A stretch of DNA of 64,000 nucleotides, taken from the NCBI RefSeq assembly GCF_902686445.1, contig NC_062224.1, forward strand, positions 53,257,156 to 53,321,155, read 5' to 3'. The stretch is from Sciurus carolinensis (lineage: Eukaryota > Chordata > Mammalia > Rodentia > Sciuridae). Under the pieces are notes generated by a model. The model was not told where the DNA came from and did no database searches. It saw nothing but the letters and a program-made list of their open reading frames with translations. A program made the position numbers and the translations under genes. This document shows, piece after piece, positions 10,835-24,329 of the stretch. Positions within the stretch are counted from its first letter, which is position 1. Each line of letters starts with the position of its first letter.

Positions 10835-11699
10835 ATATGTAAAGTTTTATATATCTTTCATACATCTTATTTAAATATCTTTTGACCTAACAGAACATTG
10901 GTCAGAACTTGTTTCTGGCTTTAATGCTCAGTATGATGGACCATTTACCCTATTTTATAGCTGAATATACTAATATCCTCATGATAAATGCCCTAACTAC
11001 AGTTCTTTTCCTAGAAGGACTTTATAATCCATCAATTCCTGGAATTTTCACTTTTAATTTTATTGCTAAAGCCCTTAACTTTCCCATTCTTTTGATTTCA
11101 AATATCTTATCCACAATTACAATATGATCAACTCATGCACATATTATGAAAATGTTTTTCATCTCTAATACTAGCTTTATGCCTATGATACATCTCCATA
11201 CTGAGTTTCCCATCAAAGATTGTGTGTGTGTTTGTGTGATCCATCAGCACTAACTCAACTGATCAAAATAAATACTAATTTTTCTACTCTTATTCTTTAT
11301 AAAAATCTCTGGGTTTTGAATTGTCTTATCTCAAATAGTTCAAAATCATTTTAAAAAGTACATTTCACAGTTAATATTATAAAATTTATTAAGAAATATT
11401 TGAGAATAAATACTTGCTTCTCTTACAAACATCCCATTGAAATTGAAATTGATCAGATAGTCAGATAGGAGAAGTACATTTTGGTTTTCTATTGCACAAT
11501 AGGTGACTGCAAATAATGACAATGTACTCAATGCTTCACAAAGCTGGAAGAAAGTATTTTAAATGTTTTTTTCCCATAAAAATGATAAATATTTGAATAT
11601 TTGAGGAGATTGATGTTTACCCTTATTTAAACATCACATAGTGTATGCACATATGAAAACATCATAAGGTACTGCATTTTAATCCACCTTCCATTCTTT

Positions 11700-12650
11700 A
11701 GTATCTCCCTCTGGAGAAACTTTAACACTTGCAATAATTTCACCTGATATTTCTAGTCATATTTCTCTTCCATTCTAGCACTCTTTCTGTCCATTTTCTG
11801 GCCTTTATTTACACAAAATTATTATTTTCCTCTCAAATGATCCAATACATCTGTTAAGGACCTACATTCTGCAAAAGGCCCATCACATTTTTCTTGAAAC
11901 TCTCCATTTTCTTCATTTGGTGCCCAGCCTAGGCTACAATGGTTCTTTGCTTTTCTCCTATGTTAAGCTCCCTATTTCTTGGATCCTTCATTTTCCTTAA
12001 ATATTACCTTCAGGAACTTTCCACCAAGGACAAGAAATCTTGTGTTTTTTATTTTTAAGTGTTTGCATTTTGAATGTATATCTCTAATCAATCTTCATCA
12101 TTGACTTTTTTTTTCTAGAAAGAGCTGTGAATTGGAAATAATTTTTCCTCAGAATTTTAAAGTACTTGAGTCTGTTTTCTAGCTCTGCATGTTGGAGTTG
12201 AAAAAGTCTAATGAATATCATTCTGATTCTAATTCTTCTGTGCATGAATTTTTTTTCCTCTAAATTTGTCTAGGACCTATCTCTTACAGTAAGACACTAT
12301 GATACAGACATTTTTACATTTGCAGTATCCTGGGGAAACATTTCATGGCATTCACTTTTGGGAATTATGCAATTCATTCTTGGATGAATTTTTGCTCTCT
12401 AATTTTTTTCTTTCAGAAATGTCTGTCAATTTAATTCTGGGTCTCAAGTCTAGTTTCTAATTGTGTAACCCATTCCAAACTGTTTGCATCTTTCTATTAT
12501 TTTTCTTCTTCTCTATATTTTCAATTTTATCTTCAAATCTTACTCTTTAAAACTCTTATTTTGAAATGTTGCTAATTCATATTTTTTCTTCTTCTAGGAA
12601 CATTTATTTTTTAATATTTTTATTCTTTTTGTTGTGGTAGTGGTGTTCAA
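11700..12650. other. unassigned AT-rich sequence
   Basis: Several T-rich tracts. It might include antisense remains of an old LINE, but no landmark is clear enough to name. No coding frame of note. Confidence 0.3.
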
Positions 12651-12654
12651 GATG

Positions 12655-12893
12655 TACAAATGGACAACAGGTACCATAGATGAAAACAAGGTATAATATC
12701 ACTAATGACCAAGGGAAATATAAATCAAAATGACAACGAAATACCTCACACCTGTTAGGATGACTCTTATTAAAAATAAAAAGAAAATATTTATTGGTAA
12801 GGAGATGAAAACACTGGAACCATTATGCACTGTTGGTGGAAATGTAAAATGGAATAGCTACTATGAAAAACAATATGAGAGTCTTCAAAAAAT
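12655..12893 (+). mobile_element. L1 ORF2 3'-end fragment
   Basis: 'aaatggacaacaggtaccat', 'tcactaatgaccaagggaaa', 'atacctcacacctgttagga' and 'gcactgttggtggaaatgta' are the classic end of L1 ORF2, in order. Short fragment, ended by an ID insertion. Confidence 0.9.
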
Positions 12894-12971
12894 TCAGGGG
12901 CAAAGTGCCTGCCTGGCATGCATGAGAACCTGGGGTCAATCCCCAGAACCACACACAAAAAAAAAAAGGTT
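12894..12971 (+). mobile_element. ID-type SINE fragment
   Basis: 'gcctggcatgcatgagaacc', then a tRNA-like B-box segment 'ggggtcaatccccagaacca' and an A-rich tail, placed directly at the end of the L1 fragment. The 5' third is lost or diverged. Confidence 0.75.
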
Positions 12972-14045
12972 AAAATGAAATAGAAATCCTATATGATCTA
13001 ACAGTAGTTTTTTGTTTTATTTAGTTTTAGGGCTTCATCTATAATTTATTTCCTTCCTCATTTCTTCCTTCCTTTCTTTCATTTTTTCGTAATTTGTTTG
13101 GGTTTTACTCCTTTCAGTTTGAGACTTCCCTTGAATGTCCAGTGATTGATTGGACTGTCATTTTATTTGAGACACTAACAACTGCTTAGAAGATGTAAGT
13201 ATGAGAGTGGAAATTATTACACGGTATAGGTAATGCAGGGTAAACGAGCAGGTCTCTGGCCTTCTTTTAACTGAAGAGGACTCCAGATAGCTATGTTGAC
13301 ATTTTAATTATTCATTGTTTGTTTGTTTAACCATTCAGCTTCTCCAAATTAGAACTTCCTAGGTTTCTGTTTGTGGAGAGACAGATTTTTGTCTGGCTTG
13401 GAAAGGAAACTCCTTTTTCTTATGCTCCCTATTTTTATTCCACATGGTATCTCTACTGTCTGTTGTATCTAGATCCACAAAATCTGGAGCCTATTTAGTT
13501 TGTTTCTGTGGAAAACAAGACTGTGGTCTCCAATAGGAGTAAGGGCGAAGGTCTATGTCTGCCAGGGCAGCAGAGAAGAAAGGACCTATTCAAAAGTGGA
13601 TTTCTGTCCATATCTAGTTTACAGCTGCCTCCTCAGGGGTCTGTGCAGCTAAGTGTTGACTCCCTTGGAGATTATCCAGAGCAAATTGACCCAACCTTAT
13701 CAGTACTATGACCTCCACAAGTTTCAAACTATAATTTCTATAATTTCTTCTATTTTGCTAAGTCATACATCACTCCCTAAACTTTATCTTTCCTAAACTA
13801 GTGTAAATGTTTTTGCCTGCTAAGATCTCACCATTCTCTGTAAAGTGTATTAACCATGGTTAATACGCTTTTTATGAAAAATTCCTTTACTGTCATTATA
13901 TTGGAGTTTTAATAGGAAGAGATAAACATATATTCTCAATATCCAATGTTTTAACCAGGACTCTTTGTTTGAAATGACTTAAGATTTAGCAATATAATAA
14001 TGTCAATTTTTAATTTTATTCATTTCATTTTATCTATTTATTTAT
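12972..14045. other. unassigned sequence with a perfect palindrome
   Basis: No gene or repeat recognised. It contains the 30-bp near-perfect palindrome at 13842-13871, listed separately. Confidence 0.35.
13842..13871. repeat. 30-bp palindrome
   Basis: The central 20 bases gtattaaccatggttaatac (13847-13866) equal their own reverse complement. The arms extend by 5 more bases on each side with one mismatch pair. There is no spacer. Confidence 0.95.
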
Positions 14046-14125
14046 TTTGTGGTGCTGGGGATTGAACCCAGGGGCTCTTGCATGCTAAGCAAGTACTCTA
14101 CCACTGAACTACACCCTCAATGCTG
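14046..14125 (-). mobile_element. ID-type SINE, antisense
   Basis: The plus strand reads 'ggtgctggggattgaaccca' then 'gcatgctaagcaagtactct' and 'accactgaactacaccctca', the exact complement order of an ID element. Well preserved. The T-rich side lies at the left, as expected for a minus-strand copy. Confidence 0.9.
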
Positions 14126-14366
14126 ACAATGTTAATTACCTACCTCTCAAGAACAAAATGGAGAACTTTGTCTGGGTAGATTGGTATGGTAGCAAATGAA
14201 GGTGAACCCTAAAGGAGAGAAGAAATATGTATAAACTGAGTCCTGTGCTCATGAATGTTAAGTATAACATATTTTCTTTACATAAATTCAGAGTATTAGA
14301 ATGTGTGTTCTCTTTTCAGTTATTTTAGATGCCAAATGTCATTACCTCAGCTATCTAGATTTTGAA
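14126..14366. other. unassigned sequence
   Basis: No signal seen. Confidence 0.3.
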
Positions 14367-14371
14367 TAGAT

Positions 14372-14409
<38 letters not shown>

Positions 14410-14415
14410 GATAGA
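14367..14415. repeat. (GATA)n microsatellite
   Basis: About 11 GATA/ATAG units with one small interruption near the end. Confidence 0.96.
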
Positions 14416-16330
14416 AAGATAGGAAGAGAGAGATATACCCACTGCTGCTGAGTCTTTAAATATGGCAAAGCAACTCTAAAAGAATATAAATAAGAATGCA
14501 GACAGGTGAAGAAATTCTTGTCACTGCTGTCAGTTTCTTACTGGTAAAGGATAAATATAGCCTAAAAATTAAATTGTTAGGAAACTCACTCTTCTCCACC
14601 AGTTGAACTGAATAGGGTTGGTGGTCACAAAATAGGAATACTACCTGGTAGTAGATGAACTTAGAACTGTAAGTTCCCACAGTGGATTGTGTAGCAGTTT
14701 CATTCCAAACCCAAGACACAGAGAACACTGGATGTATAATTATACATGCCTTTGGCTCCTTTCTACTCGTGTTTTTTTCATGGCTTGAGATGGTTTACGA
14801 GTTAGAATGCCTTTAGTCTTTTATTTACTTACAATGTTCACAATTGGCAGAGTTTTTAGATTTAAAATGATAGAAGAAACAACTATAGAACAAACCCTAC
14901 ATTATCTGAGCTGCTGAACATCCTTTTGTTAGGAAATGAAGAGTTCTATTCTACCCACCAAAACAGATATTAGAAAAATTATTTGTATTACAGCACTCTC
15001 ACATCCTTCAGTAAGGATGCACAATTAGGAATCAAACCCACTGATGCTCTTTTTACAAAAGCAATGTTCATCCAAAGATCAGATATTTTGATACTAGTAA
15101 TATTTAAAGTCAATTTAAAAAAGAACGCAATAAATATATAGTGTAAAACAGATTCAGCAGTAAATAAACTTCTCAGATACATTTCTATAATAACTAGGCC
15201 TTCATCTCAGGACAATGTAACCAACAGTGCGGAAAACTCAAAGTTATTTACAAACCATGGAGAACAGAAAAAATGAAATTACACTCCAAGACTATTGTCT
15301 TAGAGCTTTCCAGAAAGGTAAAAACTCAAGTTTATTTTTTAAATCATCGTTTGTTTGGTTTCTTATTTATTTTCAACTCATGTAAACAAACTACTCAAGT
15401 TTGGCTTTCACATTGAAGCATGTTATCAAAAGGCTGTCCTGAAGCACTAATTTTTCTCATATCAGATCAGTTGACACTTTGCATACCTAATTTTCATATA
15501 AATTCTCTAATGCACCTTATGGTCAAATGGCCAAATGAAGAAAGAAGGGAAATTTTTCTCTAAGCATGTTGGACAAGCTGATTGAAAGTCCTTATAATCC
15601 AAGAGCTATGACCTTGCAGTTAAAGAAGAAACTTTCCTTGCCTGAAAAAAAAAAATTATAAAATTAGTAGTTATAAAATTCAGGCTTAGATGATTTTTTG
15701 TTTTGTTTTGTTTTGCTCTTGTAGGTTTCTCTTGAAAATCAAAATCATATATGCAAGTAAAAACACACAAAAATATGAAAACTCTGACCTAGTGCTCATA
15801 CCTTCTGCTCCAAAATACTTTGGAGCATGAATTCCATTAAACATGAATCAGATTCCTGTGGGAAAATATCAAGGATACATAAGTAAAATTTTCAAATAAA
15901 AAATAATTTAAAATTATATAAATGTATAAATTATTAAAAGCCATTAACACCTAAATTTTACCTTCTGGGAAATAAATGGGAAGTATATGAAAATGATTTT
16001 ATTTTATCCAAATTAGTTTCCAGAAACCCTGTGATGGGTTTTTTAAGAAACTTACATATTATTCTCTATTCAAGCTGGCAAATGAATTAGACTTTTGTGA
16101 GAGAACAAAATGTTCACAGGATTCACTCCAAAGTGTTCTACCTTAACTATGAAACAATCATATTAAAAGGATAGCAAGAGTGTTTTGCACAACTATGTTT
16201 CAACACATTAGACAACCTGGGTGCAGGGGGTAAAATTCTAGAACACAGACTCCCAAAGTTGTCTCATGAAGAAATAGAAAACCTGAATGGACACATTACA
16301 GATAAGGACATTGACAGTAATTAAAAGCCA
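14416..16330. other. unassigned AT-rich sequence
   Basis: About 1.9 kb with no recognised gene, RNA or interspersed repeat. It holds a short (GTTTT)n tract at 15693-15715. Minus-strand ORFs at 14456-14728 and 14988-15182 show no family resemblance and no coding character. Confidence 0.35.
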
Positions 16331-16332
16331 TT

Positions 16333-16412
16333 CCACAGGGAGAAGAGAGTTTAGTGGTAGAGTGTGTGCTTAGAAGGCAGGAGGCCCTGAGTTCAACTCC
16401 CAACACTGAGAA
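16333..16412 (+). mobile_element. ID-type SINE
   Basis: 'gtttagtggtagagtgtgtg', 'cttagaaggcaggaggccct' and 'gagttcaactcccaacactg' reproduce the ID order, including the tRNA B-box. Located at the left edge of an L1 fragment. Confidence 0.8.
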
Positions 16413-17765
16413 AAACCAATCTTTCCACAAGAAAATTCCAGGTCCAGATGGCCTTGCTGGTGAATTCCACCAAACAGGTAGAGAAAAATTAATAACAACC
16501 ATCCACCAATTCTTCTAGACTGAGGGGGATTTATTCCAGGAAAGTAAGATTGATTGACACCTGAAAATCAACTAATGCACTATATACCATGTTAACAGAA
16601 TAAGAGGCAGCCAGGTGATGTTTTCACAAGATGCAGGAAAAATTGAAAACAAAACAAAACAAAACAAACAAAAAAAACCCTCAATACCCTTTCATGATTA
16701 AAAAATAAAAAAAGAATTTCTTCAATCTGATGCAAGGACTCCATGAAAAAGCCACAGGTAACATTATACTTACTTATGAAAACTGAATATTTTCTTCCTA
16801 AAATCAGGGGGAAAAAATAAGAACCTCTGTCTGCCCCACTCCCACTTTTACTGGATATTTCACTGGAGGTTTCATTTCATTCAACATTTATAATCAGGCA
16901 AGTTAGGATAAATAAGTTAAAGCCATCAAGACTGAGAAGGAAATGTGGAACTATTTGCAAACAATGTGATCTTGTTTATAGAAAATCCTGTCAATAAAAA
17001 TTTTCTAGAGCTAATAGACAAATTCAGCAAAATTACATATAAAAATCAATATACAAAAATCAACAGCATTTCTATACACTAGTAATGCACAGTCCAAAAA
17101 GAATTAAGTAAACAATTTCATGCAAATGTAGTAAAAACAAAAAAGCACCTAGAAATAAATTTAATAAAGAAGCACAAGATTCATACATGGAAAATTATAA
17201 AACACATTGAAAGAAATTAAAGATCTAAATAAAGGCAAAGCTATCCCATGTTCATTGCTCAGCAAATTTAATATTTTTAAGATAGCAATACTCCCTAAAT
17301 TTACCTACAGATTTAATGCAATTCCCATCCAAATTCCAGAAATTGACAAATTGACTCTAAAATTTTTATGAACACAAAAGAGATTCAAAATAGTTAAAAC
17401 AAACGTTAAAAAGAACAAAAAAGTAGAAAATTCACACTTCTCAATTTCAAAACTCACTACAGATTTACATGAGTCAAGACAGTGTAGTCCTGGTCTGAGG
17501 ATTAAACAGAAATTAATGGCATAGAATTGAGAATCCAGAAACAGACCCATGTGTATTTTGTAAATTAGTTTTCAATGAAAGTGTCAGGACCATCAACAGT
17601 GGACAAAATAATCTTTTCAACAAATGGTTCTGGGACAACTGAATAGCCACATGCAAAAGGATGAATTGTGTCCCTATCCCAAATCGCACACTAAAATTTA
17701 CTCAAAATGAATCACAGACCTAAATGCAATCACTAAAACCATAAAACTTTTAGAAGAAAATCAGA
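16413..17765 (+). mobile_element. decayed L1 ORF2 fragment (part 1)
   Basis: Landmarks of L1 ORF2 appear in order: 'attccaggtccagatggcct' (pre-RT), 'ggggatttattccaggaaag', 'ctttcatgattaaaaaataa' with an internal AAAAC tract (16645-16678), 'tttctatacactagtaatgc', and 'gaatccagaaacagacccat'. Many stops and deletions; long dead. It continues at 18545 after an unrelated insert. Confidence 0.85.
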
Positions 17766-18300
17766 GGGGACGAGTGCAAGGATTTCGGGGCTGATCAAAG
17801 CAGCAGCTCTGCTGAGCTCGAATGAGAGGGCATGAGAGGCCATGAGGGGCACAAAGTCATCTTCAGGTGCAGCTTGAACAGACATGTAGGAGGAAGGCCT
17901 TCAGCTCCTGGTGCTGTCTGAGGCTCCGAGGGTCACCGTGCAGCTGTGGAGGAGAGCCAGGGAACTTCCAGGGGACTGGACTGGCTTGGCATCTAAGTGA
18001 TGCTGTGCAATAGCACAGGGGTCTCTGCTCAAAGGGCAGCCACAGTTTCTGGTCTTTATAACACTGGGGCTTATGTTATCTGTGGCTATAGGTGCTGGTG
18101 CTGCATGTTTCACAGGGTAAGCAGAGAAGGCTCTGAGGGGTGAAAACTTGTTTATTTGGACTATGCTCAAAACAACTGAATACATAAAAACTTAAATTTG
18201 GTGTTGCCAGCCTTTGGGCTAATAGGTCTCAGCCTGCTATGAAGAAGCAAACAACTTAGAGGCCAATATACAAGGAATCTCTTTGGTTTATTTATATTTT
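17766..18300. other. unidentified GC-richer insert within L1
   Basis: About 530 bases unlike the surrounding L1, inserted between two parts of the same element. The GC content is clearly higher than the flanks. Neither strand gives a protein I recognise; the 94-codon minus ORF at 18185-17901 has no family signature. It could be a retrocopy of a non-coding or UTR sequence. No poly(A) or target-site duplication is clear. Confidence 0.4.
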
Positions 18301-18304
18301 AAAA

Positions 18305-18492
18305 ATAGAAATAGCCAGGCAGGGTGGCACACACCTGTAATCCAGTGACTTGAGAGGCTGAGGCTGGAGGATGGAAAGTTTAAAGCCAGCCTCAGCAACT
18401 TAGTGAGGCCCTGTCTCAAAATGAAAAATAAACAACTGCCAGGAGGTGTGACTCTGTGGTTAAGTGCTGCTGAGTTCAATCCCTGGGGCGGG
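18305..18492 (+). mobile_element. B1-dID dimeric SINE
   Basis: B1 half: 'gccaggcagggtggcacaca', 'agaggctgaggctggaggat', 'cagcaacttagtgaggccct'. It is followed by an A-rich linker and a diverged ID half, 'tgtgactctgtggttaagtg' to 'gagttcaatccctgggg'. Ends in a purine (GGAA/GGGA) tract at 18495-18530 in place of a pure A tail. Confidence 0.9.
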
Positions 18493-18494
18493 GG

Positions 18495-18530
18495 AAGAAG
18501 GAAGGAAGGGAGGGAAGGAGGGAGGGAGGA
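18495..18530. repeat. (GGAA)n purine tract
   Basis: GGAA/GGGA array that has apparently grown from the SINE tail. Confidence 0.9.
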
Positions 18531-18544
18531 AAAAACAGCCCATG

Positions 18545-18716
18545 AGCTAAAAGAAAATATTTACAAATTGGATAGCTGTAAGAACCTTATATCAAGAATA
18601 TATTTTAAACTTTAAAACTCAATAATAAGAAGACAAATAAACCTAATGCTTAAATGGCCAAGGGATTTAAGTAGACATTGCTACAAGGAAGACCTACAAG
18701 TGGTCACTAACACATG
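18545..18716 (+). mobile_element. decayed L1 ORF2 fragment (part 2)
   Basis: Resumes the L1 reading after the insert: 'aaagaaaatatttacaaatt', 'ccttatatcaagaatatatt', 'atggccaagggatttaagta', 'tacaaggaagacctacaagt'. This matches the L1 stretch just before the ORF2 end. It stops abruptly at about 18716. Confidence 0.8.
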
Positions 18717-19400
18717 GGCAGAAGCTCCACATCGAGCAGGAGCCTCTCCGAGATTCCCGGTCTGGGGGAGCTCTCCAGATCCTGTCCTTCGGGTTTTCAT
18801 GGAGAGGTCACTGTGCAAGCATGACTGTAGTCGGGACAGCCATGTCAAACTTGACGGAACAGAGGGGCCCTCTCTCCTGCTGGACGTTGTGGGGGAAGCG
18901 AGCTCGCCCAGAGTCCTTGAGCCTGTCTGTGCAGCACGTCTCTCCTCCCAGGGAGCGGGCAGGATCCCCCTGAAACAGGGTTTTCTGATCCACTCGGACA
19001 AGGCAAGTCAGAATTTGGGGGGCTGAGTCCAAGTCAGGGGAAGATAAGGATCTTCACGACCTCCCTCCGGGAAGGGAACTGGTCTGGAGGCCTGAGAGGG
19101 AGTCAAGAGCCGACAGAGGGCAAGACCCAAGCCTATGTGTTTTGATATCTGAACTCTTGTCACTTCCTCCGCCCATTTTCAACTGTGCTCTTCCTCTAAG
19201 GGCACAAGGCCTCCTTTCACTTCCTCAAAGTGCAGCCCTAGATATGGACGATCCTTCTGTGGTCCCTTCTTCACCGAATCAGCGCTCCTTCTCTGGTCCG
19301 CAGCCCCTGCGTCTCTGCTGGAAGGTCTTCCCCGGGGCCCTGGAGAGGTCGAGTACCACCGCAGCTATGGCACACACTCGTGGCGCCATATCCTCAGTAT
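18717..19400. other. GC/CpG-richer segment, unidentified
   Basis: About 680 bases with many CpGs in an otherwise AT-rich neighbourhood. Both strands have open frames (plus 18646-19026; minus 19032-18808 and 19001-18681), but none reads as a known family. It could be an old gene fragment, a regulatory element or an unrecognised retrocopy. It starts exactly where the L1 fragment stops. Confidence 0.4.
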
Positions 19401-19439
19401 GACTTAGCAAACTCGGCATTTCGTTCTTAATTATGGGTT

Positions 19440-19565
19440 TGATTCATGTCCCTGTCCCCTAGAAAGCTATCAGCCTCAGGAGAGGAGACACCACTTCTAT
19501 GTGAGCTTGTTTTGCACCCACAGCCCACACACTTGAGGCTTTCAATAAATGTTTGCTGAGAGAGG
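19440..19565 (+). mobile_element. probable L2/MIR 3'-end fragment
   Basis: 'cagcctcaggagaggagaca' and the terminal 'gaggctttcaataaatgttt' with 'gctgag' resemble the common 3' end of L2/MIR elements. Confidence 0.5.
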
Positions 19566-20779
19566 AAGTAAACATTGCCCTGAACCACCTGCTGTTGCGA
19601 CCCTTATATAACCCTTCAAGGAAGTAGGGGTTTTGAGTGCACCCTTCTTAATTTAAATGAGCTTCAGGTTCACTGGAGAACTGGAGCCCAGCAAAAGGTG
19701 GCATTGATACTTTATTGACATTTTGAAAATAACAGGCACAATGGAAAGTGCCCCTGATTGATGAGTGGACAGTGATCTAAAAGTTGCTTTGTACTACTGT
19801 TCTCCCCCACAGAAACACAGTGCCTTCTGACCCAGCCCACAAAATCCCACCTACCCCACAGAGTAGTCAAGTTTTTACTGATGGGTACTTGAAGACTGAC
19901 TGCACTTTAGGACCAGGCATCCACTGAACCTCAGTCCAGAGTGCCCCTCAAGTCCAGACTTTTGAGTCCCTGGGCCCTTTTAATCCCCTATCCTGAAGCA
20001 TCTCTCTTGGTCTTAAAGCTTTCTATGCCCTGGGCAAAGCAGTAAGAAATGTACTGAGAGAAGGCAACTCGGAAAACCAGGAAGACCTGCCGGCAACCAG
20101 AGGAAACTATGGATGGCTACAAGAAGGAGCAGGGGTGGGCAAAGGGGACAAGGGCCCAAGAGAGCAGGCTGCAGAGATGGAAGGCCAAGGGCAGGCAAGC
20201 TGCGGCCCAGCAGGCTCCACAGCCAGGGAGCTGGGTGAGCTGCAGATCAGAGATGCTCAAGGACTGTTCATTCAAAAACTGCCTTAACTTCAGACCCCTT
20301 CATCTCCCACCAAGCGCTCTCAATTCTTGCACCTAATCACTGAAGCGGTGGCAAACTACTACAAAAGCAGATCCTAAATCCAGTGGGAAAGTTTTAGACC
20401 ATACCTCTGTTCCATTCCCGATGAAAAGTGCCCAAAACACAAAGTGAGTCCCAGGGAAAGTGGCAACCGTGGGGCTGAAGCCTCTCAGATGATGCTTGCC
20501 ACTACTGACCCGGAGGTGGCTGGAGATTTCAATTTGCTTGGGAACAAATCTGATGGGATTTTCTTGTGGCCAGAAAGCCTTTCCAAGAGCAATTGCAGAA
20601 GTGCAGCAGTCAAGAGCACAACAAAGGGATCCACTTGGGTGGCTGGAACCCCTCAGCAGAGAGCAGCAGGGAGTATTCGTTATCTTCATGGATCTGCCAA
20701 TCTTCCTACCCCGCTCCCAGCTCCACCCATCAGTGCCTGGCAAGTAAACTCTTAATTCCTTGCCAACATGCGAGCCAGG
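19566..20779. other. unassigned sequence of moderate GC
   Basis: No repeat or gene family recognised over 1.2 kb. The 165-codon minus-strand frame ending at 20333 begins inside the TG microsatellite and shows no domain, so I treat it as chance. Confidence 0.35.

Positions 20780-20819
<40 letters not shown>
20780..20819. repeat. (TG)n microsatellite
   Basis: About 19 perfect TG units. A short CA tract follows at 20884-20897. Confidence 0.97.
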
Positions 20820-20897
20820 ACGTGACGCATAAATGTGGTCTAAGAGAAGACTTCCTTAGGGAGGACTTGATCCACCCCCGCCCACACACACACACAC

Positions 20898-21540
20898 TCC
20901 ATGCACTCTTCTGAAAGTCCAGCGGGTCATAACCACACTTTTATAAATGCAGGAATCCTAAGTGCTTCATTATAAGGGTCCCAGGTTCGGCCATGCAGCT
21001 GAGTTCTGGCCTTGGTTTCCCTGACCCCTACACTCCTCTGACTGGGGGTTTTCCTAGCTGCCAGGGCTCAGGCTGGTAGGAGCTTAGAGTTCAAGTCTGG
21101 TTCTCCTGAGAAGTCTGCAGGAAAACAAACAAACAAACAAACAAAAAAACTGTCATTCTATCGAGACACCCTGGCTACTTTCACTCATGATCAAACAATT
21201 CCAAAGTGATAGAAGTCATAGCACTTTATATAAATGAACTCCTTTCAATCACTGATAGGGTTCCTGAGTGAGTGAAGGGCTGTTTCCATATTATAAACTA
21301 CAAAAACCTGTAGAAAGCCATAACTCATCCACTTACAGTCAACATTCCTTTCTATTTACTTAAATGCTATTTGCTTAACGATGCTAAGTGACAAAAACCT
21401 GGAAAAGAGAAGGCTTTGTGAAACAAGGTCAGTGTCATAAAAAAATTAATAGAGAAACGATGTTTTATTTAATGATATTGAATAACTGTTACCATGCTAC
21501 AGGATAATTGAAGATAAATGAGGGAGATTAACCACGTCAA
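20898..21540. other. unassigned; contains a short (AAAC)n
   Basis: An AAAC microsatellite at 21122-21149; otherwise nothing recognised. Confidence 0.35.
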
Positions 21541-21765
21541 AGAAATCTCAGCTCTTCTCCTGACAAATGACCCAATTGGGGAATGTTCCTTACCTGCTCT
21601 ACACCTCAGTTTTCCAAGAAATGGGAGATAAAGCCAGAGCCACAATAGGTGTTCCTAAGAGAAACAAATCAAATAATGTAGTAGAGTGCTTAGCCCAATC
21701 AGTACCATCCAACAGACATCAGGGCTATTACTATTATGAATGTAATTAGTACTAGTTTTACATAA
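21541..21765 (+). mobile_element. MIR SINE
   Basis: 'ctacacctcagttttccaag', 'aaatgggagataaagccaga', 'gtagagtgcttagcccaatc' and 'gctattactattatgaatgt' follow MIR from core to 3' end. Confidence 0.8.
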
Positions 21766-21975
21766 ATAAATTGAGTATTTTCAAAGTCATATGGAAGCAA
21801 GGAATTGATCAAGGACCTACTTTTCTCAGGTCCTTTAAATTCTGCCTCTCCCTCTTTAGAGATCCTTTATGGGCAAAACTGTGAGACTGGATTTTGACGT
21901 TTACCCAGAGGAACTCCTCAGTAGATAACAAAAAAGAGACAAAATCTTCAAGGATCAGATTAATACTTGCAACTC

Positions 21976-21992
21976 AAGAATTGGCACAAGCT
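21976..21992. repeat. 5' target-site duplication of the PDE3B retrocopy
   Basis: aagaattggcacaagct, identical to 24016-24032. It defines the left insertion edge. Confidence 0.97.
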
Positions 21993-24015
<2,023 letters not shown>

Positions 24016-24032
24016 AAGAATTGGCACAAGCT
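24016..24032. repeat. 3' target-site duplication of the PDE3B retrocopy
   Basis: Identical to 21976-21992 and directly after the A17 tail. Confidence 0.97.
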
Positions 24033-24329
24033 ACTACCACGTTCTTGGGTAATTTCTAAAACAAGTCAAGAGATTTTGCCAATCGCCCCATCTTCTCTCA
24101 ACCCCCAACAATCCCGTCCCCTATACAAATATGGAGATTTTACCTCAATCAGACTTACCTCCCAAATAAAAATGTACCCTTTCAAAATTAACCTTGCCTA
24201 GATTGTTAAATAAATTATTTGTGAATTTCTGTGAAGTTGGAATGAGGCTTAATCCTTTTGGGATTAAGCTGTTTATAGTTCTTCCAATTTGCCATCTGTT
24301 TATTTGCATGTCAGTTTCTCAACATATCC

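Larger units (their letters stand above)
9143..11699 (+). repeat. 2.56-kb duplicated block, copy 1
   Basis: This segment recurs in the same orientation at 60841-63362. Line-by-line reading shows roughly one substitution per 80-100 bases, mostly transitions, plus many 1-4 base indels, most of which are deletions in copy 2. It contains an L1-like 3'UTR piece near 9325-9420, a TA microsatellite at 9796-9817 and nested LTRs. Copy 1 continues past 11699 into ordinary AT-rich DNA, whereas copy 2 is interrupted at the same point by a poly(T)-led retrocopy. Confidence 0.97.

Noticed and set aside
20333..20830. 165-codon minus-strand ORF
   Set aside because: It begins in the TG microsatellite (His-Thr repeats), has no recognisable domain, and overlaps equally open plus-strand frames. 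Treated as chance.
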